From assembly GCA_015661865.1 (NCBI GenBank), contig DQVG01000105.1, forward strand, positions 1 through 5,074: a DNA stretch of 5,074 nucleotides, read 5' to 3'. Positions within the stretch are counted from its first letter, which is position 1, and every line of letters starts with the position of its first letter. Source of the DNA: Desulfurobacteriaceae bacterium (GTDB lineage: Bacteria; Aquificota; Aquificia; Desulfurobacteriales; DQVG01). Of this stretch, positions 1 through 4,567 are shown one piece after another. The notes under the pieces were generated by a model that saw only the letters and a program-made list of their open reading frames with translations, had not been told where the DNA came from and did not search any database. The position numbers and the translations under genes are program-made.

Positions 1-282
1 GTATTTTTTCACTATATCAAAGGATTTAGGTTCGTTACTTATAAGATATAAAGCAGTTTTGTTTATATAGTTTATATAAGATAAAGTATTATTTTTTTCA
101 TATATGCCCAAGGAATAATCTTCAGGTAGTACATTTTCATAATAATGGGCATAAGCATCTACAATATTTTTCCCTACTAGATAGGGATTTGAAATATTTT
201 CGAAAAACACATTATAGTTCCAACAATAACCTGGTTCAAGATATTCACTTGTTACAACATAATTTGTAAAAATTATTTTCAT
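1..282 (-). CDS. Unknown tyrosine-rich protein, N-terminal 94 residues (3' end outside window)
   Basis: I read this frame directly from the minus strand. It begins at ATG 282-280 (protein MKIIFTNYVVTSEYLEPGY...) and stays open for 94 codons to the window edge, so the C-terminal part is missing. I do not recognise a family. About 14 of the 94 residues are Tyr, with many Asn, and there is one Cys-Trp pair near residues 20-21. There is no signal peptide, membrane segment or nucleotide-binding motif, so it looks soluble and cytoplasmic. The start is supported by a weak Shine-Dalgarno-like AGAAAG about 7 bases upstream and by the first codon of the frame being ATG; codon use matches the neighbouring genes. 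It is transcribed divergently from tatA, which says nothing specific about function. A real gene is likely because 94 stop-free codons are uncommon in DNA this AT-rich, but with no homology it remains a hypothetical protein. Confidence 0.65.
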   Translation of the reverse strand, partial: MKIIFTNYVVTSEYLEPGYCWNYNVFFENISNPYLVGKNIVDAYAHYYENVLPEDYSLGIYEKNNTLSYINYINKTALYLISNEPKSFDIVKKY

Positions 283-297
283 TTTGCTTAACTTTCT

Positions 298-303
298 ATT
301 ATA
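298..303 (-). promoter_or_regulatory. Possible -10 box for the left-edge gene
   Basis: The minus strand reads a perfect TATAAT here, 15 bases upstream of the ATG at 282. No good -35 hexamer lies 16-18 bases further upstream; the best there is TACTAT. If used, the start site would fall near 291, giving an almost leaderless mRNA of about 10 untranslated bases. In AT-rich DNA a lone TATAAT is weak evidence. Confidence 0.25.
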
Positions 304-332
304 TTGACTTTATTTAGTTTATAGTATATCAT
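304..332 (+). promoter_or_regulatory. Sigma-70-type promoter for tatA-tatC
   Basis: A TTGACT box (304-309) is followed by exactly 17 bases and then TATCAT (327-332). Each hexamer matches the housekeeping consensus at 5 of 6 positions, with ideal spacing. Transcription would start near 339, leaving a leader of about 38 bases with a strong ribosome-binding site before tatA. The position between divergent genes fits. Its -35 edge touches the possible minus-strand -10 box at 298-303, so the two promoters could exclude each other. Confidence 0.6.
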
Positions 333-360
333 AAAAAACTAAGCATCTAGATTTCCTTTT

Positions 361-366
361 AGGGGG
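361..366 (+). promoter_or_regulatory. Ribosome-binding site of tatA
   Basis: AGGGGG lies 10 bases before the tatA ATG and can pair with the CCUCC of 16S rRNA through one G-U pair. It is the only G-rich run in the leader and it fixes the start at 377. The spacer ends in a run of A that continues into the start codon (nine A in total, 369-377), so length changes in that run would alter the spacing. Confidence 0.6.
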
Positions 367-376
367 ATAAAAAAAA

Positions 377-616
377 ATGTTTAATATAGGTACTAATGAA
401 CTTCTTTTAATATTAGCAATTGTTTTATTAATATTTGGGCCTAAAAAGCTTCCAGATCTTGCAAGGTCTTTGGGAAGGGCTATAAATGAATTTAGAAAAG
501 CTTCTTCTGGTGTAAGTGATGAAGTTGAAAGCATCAAGAAAGAAGTAAAAGAAAGTGCCAAGGTGGAAGATACAAAAAAAAAGGAAGATATAGAAAAAAT
601 TAAAGTTAAAGAGTAA
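377..616 (+). CDS. tatA: Sec-independent (twin-arginine) translocase subunit TatA/TatB family
   Basis: A 79-residue single-span inner-membrane protein that oligomerises with TatC to carry folded proteins with twin-arginine signal peptides across the cytoplasmic membrane. The layout is canonical: short N-terminus (MFNIGTNE), transmembrane helix at about residues 7-20, the FGPKKLP hinge at 20-26, an amphipathic helix to about residue 43 ([14 protein letters not shown]), then a charged Lys/Glu tail. The length suits TatA rather than the longer TatB. The extreme N-terminus (MFxIGxxELLL, Glu8, then GPxxLP) resembles TatB, while the amphipathic helix is TatA-like. With only one such gene here it may serve both roles, though a second copy elsewhere in the genome cannot be excluded. 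The ATG at 377 follows a good ribosome-binding site. The gene ends 2 bases before tatC, so the two form an operon. A second run of nine A (574-582) lies in the Lys-rich tail. Confidence 0.93.
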   Translation: MFNIGTNELLLILAIVLLIFGPKKLPDLARSLGRAINEFRKASSGVSDEVESIKKEVKESAKVEDTKKKEDIEKIKVKE

Positions 617-618
617 AT

Positions 619-1365
619 ATGTCAGATAAAGAGCTTCCAAAACAAGAAATATCTGAACATCTTCAAGAGCTGAGGCTTCGGTTATTTTATTCTTTTTTAG
701 CAATTGTAATAACTTTTATCTTATTATTCCCTTTTTCAAAGAAAATACTTTTATTTTTACAAAAACCTCTACCTAAATCCTTAGTAGGAAAGCTTATATT
801 TCTTTCTCCCGGAGATGCTTTAATAGTTAGTATGAAAGTAACTTTACTTGCAGCTATTATTTTATCTTCCCCATTTTGGATATATCAATTTTGGAAATAT
901 GTAGAGCCGGCTTTATATGAACATGAAAAAAGACTTATAATTCCTGCTTTTTTTATTACTTTAATTTTATTTTTATTAGGAGTTTCTTTTTCTTATTTTG
1001 TTATCTTACCTTTTTCTTTAAAATTTTTGCTTTCTTTTGCTGGAGATATGCTTACACCCCAAATTACTATAAATAATTATGTTTCTTTTGTAATTCAAAT
1101 GATTTTAGCATTTGGTATAATATTTTTACTTCCAGTTGTTTCATATTTACTTGGAAAACTTGGAATTATTAATTCGGAAGTATTGAAACAATATCGTAAA
1201 TATGCGATAATTATAATATTTTTAATAGCGGCGATTTTAACTCCTCCAGATATATTTTCTCAAATTATGTTAGCTTTGCCACTTTTAGCTCTTTATGAGA
1301 TAAGTATTATTATTTTAAAAATAATAGAGAAACGCTCTAAAAAAGTATTTCATTACGAGGAGTAA
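619..1365 (+). CDS. tatC: Twin-arginine translocase core subunit TatC
   Basis: A 248-residue polytopic inner-membrane protein that binds the twin-arginine signal peptide and scaffolds TatA/TatB assembly. Family marks in order: cytoplasmic EHLQELRLRL (13-22), the YQFWKYVEPALYEHEKRL block (89-106), GxxFxYFxxLP (121-131), and TPPDIFSQ (208-215). Hydrophobic segments fit six transmembrane helices at roughly 22-42, 70-92, 108-130, 153-180, 196-209 and 213-234. Numbering runs in register with my memory of E. coli TatC: Glu103, Thr208, Asp211 and Gln215 are all kept. One oddity is FGIIFLLP at 165-172, where position 170 is Leu; E. coli and Aquifex have a buried Glu there. Length is normal (about 240-260). 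It starts 2 bases after tatA, with AAAGAG inside the tatA end as a modest ribosome-binding site, so translation is probably coupled to tatA. Identification is secure. Confidence 0.96.
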   Translation: MSDKELPKQEISEHLQELRLRLFYSFLAIVITFILLFPFSKKILLFLQKPLPKSLVGKLIFLSPGDALIVSMKVTLLAAIILSSPFWIYQFWKYVEPALYEHEKRLIIPAFFITLILFLLGVSFSYFVILPFSLKFLLSFAGDMLTPQITINNYVSFVIQMILAFGIIFLLPVVSYLLGKLGIINSEVLKQYRKYAIIIIFLIAAILTPPDIFSQIMLALPLLALYEISIIILKIIEKRSKKVFHYEE

Positions 1366-1390
1366 TTAAAATTTTTAAAGTACTGATATG

Positions 1391-1434
1391 TTCCCCTCTT
1401 CAAATATCTATTTATTATGCAGTGCATACAAAAT
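1391..1434 (+). promoter_or_regulatory. Rho leader: G-free pyrimidine-rich tract followed by an inverted repeat
   Basis: The 130 bases between tatC and rho hold two non-random-looking elements. Positions 1391-1418 contain no G and include TTCCCCTCTTC, the kind of C-containing, G-poor RNA that Rho prefers to bind. Directly after it comes a perfect 13-base palindrome TATGCA-G-TGCATA (1416-1428), extended by ATTT/AAAT flanks to an imperfect 25-base dyad (1410-1434, 10 of 12 pairs). No T run follows, so it is not an intrinsic terminator. It could be a protein operator or an RNA hairpin. Autogenous control of rho by Rho-dependent attenuation in the leader is known in E. coli; that it happens here is inference. 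I see no convincing -35/-10 pair in this leader, so rho may be read partly from the tat promoter. Confidence 0.35.
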
Positions 1435-1482
1435 GTGATGTATATATAGCATTAAAATATAAAAAATATATAAATCATAGTT

Positions 1483-1487
1483 GGAGG
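1483..1487 (+). promoter_or_regulatory. Ribosome-binding site of rho (decides the start codon)
   Basis: A perfect GGAGG sits 8 bases before the ATG at 1496. An in-frame TTG at 1481 lies immediately ahead of and partly next to this Shine-Dalgarno sequence, so it cannot be the start. The ATG at 1496 is therefore chosen. Confidence 0.85.
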
Positions 1488-1495
1488 ATATAATA

Positions 1496-2908
1496 ATGAA
1501 CACTTCTGAAAAGCAAGTTAATGTTTTAGATAAAGATACAAAGGAAAATGAAAATATAAATAAAAGCTCTACTTCCCAAGATAGTAGTTCAAGTTCATCG
1601 GGATCAGAAAAAAAACTTGTTCAAACTCAAATTACACCTCTTTTAGGTCCTGAGACTATAGAAAAGTATAAAACATATCAAAATCTTTCTATTTTTGATT
1701 TAAGAAAACTTGCAAAAAGTCTTCATATTGATATTGAAAACTTAAGAAAAAATGAGCTTATTATAAAAATTTTACAAAAAGAAGCTGAGAAAAAAGGGAC
1801 AAAACTTGGAATGGGAGTTTTAGAAATTTTACCCGAAGGTTTTGGATTTTTAAGATCTATAAAAAATTCTTATTTGCCTTCGCCAGAGGATATATATGTA
1901 TCTCCCAACCAAATTAAAAAATTGGGATTAAGAACCGGAGATACGATAATAGGAGAAATTCGTCCCCCTAAAGAAGGAGAAAAATATCATGCTCTTTTAA
2001 AAATTCTTCTTGTAAATGATATTCCTACTGAAAAAGCAAGATTTAGACCTGTTTTTGAAAAACTAACTCCCCTTCATCCAGATGAAAGAATTAGATTGGA
2101 ACACGAACCTTTAGAACTTTCCACTCGAGTTATGGATTTAATTGCTCCTATAGGAAAAGGTCAAAGAGGACTTATTGTAGCCCCTCCAAGAGCAGGAAAG
2201 ACTGTTCTTCTTCAAAAGATAGCTAATGCTATAAAAACAAATTATCCAGATATATACTTAATTATTCTGCTTATTGATGAAAGGCCCGAAGAAGTTACAG
2301 ATATGAAAAGAAATACCTTGGCAGATGAAGTTATAGCTTCAACTTTTGATGAGGTTCCTGAAAGGCACTCTCAAGTTTCAAAAGTAGTTCTTGAAAAGGC
2401 CAAAAGGCTCGTAGAAACAAAAAAAGATGTAGTTATTCTTTTGGATTCTCTTACCAGGATGACCCGGGCTTATAATGTTTTAGTTCCTCAAAGTGGAAAA
2501 GTTTTATCTGGAGGAATAGATGCTTTAGCTTTTCAAGAGCCGAAGAAATTCTTTGGAGCAGCTAGAAATATAGAAGGTGGAGGATCCTTAACAATTTTAG
2601 CTACATGTTTAGTAGATACAGGATCAAGAATGGATGATGTTATTTTTGAAGAGTTTAAAGGAAGAGGAAATATGGAGGTTGTTTTAGATAGACAACTTGT
2701 TGAAAAGCGAGTTTTTCCAGCTATAAATATTCAAAAAAGTGGAACAAGAAGAGAAGACCTTTTAATGAGCGAGTGGGAGCTTAAAAGACTTTGGCTTTTA
2801 AGAAAAGTTCTTTCTCAAATGAATCCTGTAGAAGCTATGGAATTTTTAATAGAAAAATTAAAAAAATATAAAACTAATGAAGATTTCTTAAAGGCTGTCA
2901 ATGCTTAA
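1496..2908 (+). CDS. rho: Transcription termination factor Rho
   Basis: A 470-residue hexameric RNA-dependent ATPase/helicase that loads on nascent unstructured RNA and releases RNA polymerase. Domain order: a polar, Ser-rich low-complexity leader (about 1-45, with SSSSSSG); the Rho N-terminal helical domain (about 60-100, [13 protein letters not shown]); the OB-fold RNA-binding domain with GFGFLR (115-120) and [12 protein letters not shown] (129-140); then the RecA-like motor. Motor motifs are Walker A APPRAGKT (229-236), the LIDERPEEV catalytic-Glu segment (Glu262), Walker B VVILLD (312-317), the Q-loop region [12 protein letters not shown] (335-346), and DTGSRMDD (374-381), where Arg378 stands at the place of the E. 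coli R-loop Lys. A candidate arginine finger is Arg399 in VLDRQ. The family-typical C-terminus [10 protein letters not shown]...TNEDFL is complete. The chance of misidentification is negligible. The N-terminal extension makes it longer than E. coli Rho (419 residues) but within the range for the family. It overlaps holA by 8 bases. The leader may carry autoregulatory sites. Confidence 0.98.
   Translation: MNTSEKQVNVLDKDTKENENINKSSTSQDSSSSSSGSEKKLVQTQITPLLGPETIEKYKTYQNLSIFDLRKLAKSLHIDIENLRKNELIIKILQKEAEKKGTKLGMGVLEILPEGFGFLRSIKNSYLPSPEDIYVSPNQIKKLGLRTGDTIIGEIRPPKEGEKYHALLKILLVNDIPTEKARFRPVFEKLTPLHPDERIRLEHEPLELSTRVMDLIAPIGKGQRGLIVAPPRAGKTVLLQKIANAIKTNYPDIYLIILLIDERPEEVTDMKRNTLADEVIASTFDEVPERHSQVSKVVLEKAKRLVETKKDVVILLDSLTRMTRAYNVLVPQSGKVLSGGIDALAFQEPKKFFGAARNIEGGGSLTILATCLVDTGSRMDDVIFEEFKGRGNMEVVLDRQLVEKRVFPAINIQKSGTRREDLLMSEWELKRLWLLRKVLSQMNPVEAMEFLIEKLKKYKTNEDFLKAVNA
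2890..2894 (+). promoter_or_regulatory. Ribosome-binding site of holA inside the end of rho
   Basis: AAAGG ends 6 bases before the holA ATG at 2901. It lies within the last codons of rho, which fits translational coupling across the 8-base gene overlap. Confidence 0.5.
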
Positions 2909-3860
2909 GATATCGGTTATAACTAATTTTAGGAAAAATTTAAAAAGTGAAAAAAATATAAACTTTCCTCTTTTATTTTTTGGCCCAGAAAATTTCTTAA
3001 TAAAAGATACAATTGAAAAAATTTGTACTTTAAAAGGTGTTAAAAAGAAAACTTATTTTCTTTCAGAGGTATCTTTAGAAGATATTATAAATTCAGCTAG
3101 CAGCTTTTCCTTATTTGAAGAAGAAATTATTTATGTCGTATATGAGTTTGAACTTCTCCTTTCTAATTTAGAAAAGCTCAAACAAAATTTAAATTTTTTT
3201 AAAAATAATCTTATTTTTGTTTCCCAGGAAGAGATTATTTCAACTAAGCTTTTATTTTCTTATTTTAAAGGTAAAGACATTTCAAATTATTTACCAAAAG
3301 ATCTATTAGAAATTTTAAAAAATTTTGAAATTATCTACTCTTCAAAAATGAAAAAAGATAAATTAAAGTCTTTAGTTATTCAAAAATTTTTAAAGCATTC
3401 TATATCTTTGGAAAAAGAGGCTCTGGAAACTTTGTTAAATTTAGTTAATGACCTCCAAAGTTTAAAATGGGAAACAGATAAATTAGTATTATATGCTTTA
3501 GAAACTAACAAAAAGATAATAAAAAAAGAAGATGTACAGCTTCTTTGTATAGGTTTTGAATTTAACTTTTGGGATACTATTAATTTATTTTTAGAAGGAA
3601 ATTATGATAAATTTATTGAATATTTGGAAAAGGCTTATCGAGAAAATATCTATCTTTCGATCCCTATGTTCTTGGGAAGGTTAAAAAATATTATAAAAGG
3701 TAAAACTTCCTATGATAAAATGATTCTTTCTAAATATTCTAAAAAAGTTCTTTTACTTTACAAATATTTTATAGATTTAGATATTAATTTAAGAAAAACT
3801 TATAATATAAAGGACATAAGTCAAGAGTTATTAGTTTCTATTTTAAAAAATATAGATTAA
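2901..3860 (+). CDS. holA: DNA polymerase III subunit delta (clamp-loader wrench)
   Basis: A 319-residue protein that I assign to the HolA family from its overall pattern, since the sequence is quite divergent. Delta is the subunit of the cytoplasmic clamp-loader complex that opens the beta sliding clamp. Recognisable parts are the N-terminal [18 protein letters not shown] (24-41, the family's G-x-E/D-x-x-L start); the [18 protein letters not shown] block (67-84), where the sLFgekr-like loop is expected; a LSNLEKLKQ...NNLIFV segment (88-107); the central three-helix region [30 protein letters not shown] (170-199) with its E-x-x-KL signature; the following [10 protein letters not shown] (206-215); and the C-terminal collar domain [24 protein letters not shown] with ...[14 protein letters not shown] (222-299). 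No Walker A motif is present, as expected for delta. Length is slightly below the usual 330-345. It overlaps the rho stop by 8 bases and probably shares its mRNA. The main alternative is a diverged clamp-loader-like protein of unknown role. Confidence 0.8.
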   Translation: MLKISVITNFRKNLKSEKNINFPLLFFGPENFLIKDTIEKICTLKGVKKKTYFLSEVSLEDIINSASSFSLFEEEIIYVVYEFELLLSNLEKLKQNLNFFKNNLIFVSQEEIISTKLLFSYFKGKDISNYLPKDLLEILKNFEIIYSSKMKKDKLKSLVIQKFLKHSISLEKEALETLLNLVNDLQSLKWETDKLVLYALETNKKIIKKEDVQLLCIGFEFNFWDTINLFLEGNYDKFIEYLEKAYRENIYLSIPMFLGRLKNIIKGKTSYDKMILSKYSKKVLLLYKYFIDLDINLRKTYNIKDISQELLVSILKNID

Positions 3861-3862
3861 TT

Positions 3863-4426
3863 TTAAGCAAAGTAAGATTCAGTATATTCGTATAATAAAT
3901 TTTTAAAATCATCTTCAGGAAGTTCTATATCTTCAGATATAATCTTTATTTCATGAAGAATTTTATCCATTTCCTGATAATGAAAATTTTGCTTTAATTT
4001 TTTAAGATGTTCTAAATTTTCTATTAATTTTAAAAATTTTTTAAGATGTCTTTCTACTTTTAAAAGGAACTCTGGAGGAATAGTTTTTATTATTTTTTTT
4101 GTTTTGGGATCAACAACTTCTAGATAATAATTTTTTAAAAGTTCATCATATTTTATGATGTATCTATATTTTTTTTCTTCCTCTTTTAATTTTTTTTTAA
4201 GCTTTTCTATTTTTTCTTCTAATGTTTCTCTAACATTTTTACTATTATACAGATGCATTTGATTTTTATTTTTATTTTTATTTTCTATATTTGTAAAACT
4301 AGTTTGAAATTTAGCAAACATTGTATTATTATTATTAAATTTATTTAAATTCTTATTTTGATCATTATATATAAAATCGTCTATATTAAGATCAGAAATA
4401 AAAAGAGATATTGAATCTATTTTCAT
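3863..4426 (-). CDS. FlaG-domain flagellar protein with N- and C-terminal extensions
   Basis: A 187-residue soluble protein. Residues 88-124 (YRYIIKYDELLKNYYLEVVD, then PKTKKIIKTIPPEFLLKV) match the FlaG core, comparable to the B. subtilis FlaG stretch HEKLNEYYVQVVDERTNEVIREIPP that I recall. FlaG proteins influence flagellar filament length in several bacteria; the mechanism is not settled. Ahead of the core are an Asn-rich disordered region (about 20-60, with NNNN and an NK repeat) and a strongly charged coiled-coil stretch (66-87, ETLEEKIEKLKKKLKEEEKK). After it comes a further 60 residues of charged helix (127-187), which is unusual because FlaG proteins are normally about 100-130 residues and end soon after the IPPE motif. 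The ATG at 4426-4424 has GAGG 8 bases upstream. A sigma-28-like promoter precedes it. No fliD, fliS or flagellin gene lies within the window, so it is separated from its common partners. It converges with holA, 2 bases apart. Confidence 0.8.
   Translation of the reverse strand: MKIDSISLFISDLNIDDFIYNDQNKNLNKFNNNNTMFAKFQTSFTNIENKNKNKNQMHLYNSKNVRETLEEKIEKLKKKLKEEEKKYRYIIKYDELLKNYYLEVVDPKTKKIIKTIPPEFLLKVERHLKKFLKLIENLEHLKKLKQNFHYQEMDKILHEIKIISEDIELPEDDFKNLLYEYTESYFA
4262..4284. repeat. Hexanucleotide tandem repeat inside the flaG-like gene
   Basis: ATTTTT is repeated nearly four times on the plus strand. On the coding strand this is AATAAA, read as alternating Asn-Lys (residues 49-55). Because the unit is 6 bases, gain or loss of copies keeps the frame and only changes the length of the disordered linker. 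A neighbouring (ATT)4 at 4325-4336 encodes four Asn. Confidence 0.7.
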
Positions 4427-4434
4427 TTTACTAA

Positions 4435-4438
4435 CCTC
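4435..4438 (-). promoter_or_regulatory. Ribosome-binding site of the flaG-like gene
   Basis: The minus strand reads AAGAGGT with GAGG 8 bases before the ATG at 4426-4424. This is strong and correctly spaced, and it supports the chosen start. Confidence 0.65.
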
Positions 4439-4467
4439 TTTCGAGGATAAAGTACCCCTTAAATAAT

Positions 4468-4494
4468 TTTTCGGAAATATAATTTTATATTTTA
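4468..4494 (-). promoter_or_regulatory. Sigma-28 (FliA/SigD)-type promoter for the flaG-like gene
   Basis: On the minus strand TAAA (4494-4491) is followed by exactly 15 bases and then TCCGAAAA (4475-4468). The flagellar sigma-28 consensus is TAAA-N15-GCCGATAA, so the -35 core is perfect, the spacing is exact and the -10 matches 6 of 8, including the diagnostic CCGA. Transcription would start near 4461 and leave a leader of about 35 bases. A late-flagellar promoter in front of a FlaG-domain gene is mutually supporting. A weaker sigma-70 option overlaps it: TTAACT, 17 bases, TAAAAT, on the same strand. Confidence 0.6.
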
Positions 4495-4524
4495 GCTTAG
4501 AAAAAGTTAATTTTGTTTAAGTAT

Positions 4525-4552
4525 AAAAAACATAAAGTCTATATGGACTTAT
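4525..4552 (-). terminator. Intrinsic terminator of gatA
   Basis: Read on the minus strand, 16 bases after the gatA stop, ATAAGTC pairs with GACTTTAT (one bulged base) around a 6-base CATATA loop. A G and then six T follow. The stem has few G-C pairs, but it is the only hairpin-plus-T-run arrangement in the window and is placed exactly where gatA needs one, ahead of the flaG-like promoter. Confidence 0.55.
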
Positions 4553-4567
4553 ATTCAAAATATAAAT

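Noticed and set aside
319..703. Two minus-strand open frames (319-561 and 428-703) opposite tatA and the start of tatC
   Set aside because: They lie antisense to secure tat genes and have composition expected of the complement of Lys-rich codons (Phe, Leu, Tyr). Neither contains a recognisable motif.
1436..1480. Sigma-70 promoter in the rho leader using TAAAAT (1453-1458) or TATATA boxes
   Set aside because: No acceptable -35 hexamer is found at 16-18 bases, and TA-rich boxes are expected by chance in this stretch.
1481..1495. TTG at 1481 as an upstream start for rho adding MEDII
   Set aside because: The TTG directly precedes and reads through the GGAGG ribosome-binding site that serves the ATG at 1496.
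3843..3866. TTAAAA/TTTTAA inverted repeat as a terminator between holA and the flaG-like gene
   Set aside because: The stem is six A-T pairs around a 12-base loop, which is too unstable and too likely by chance.
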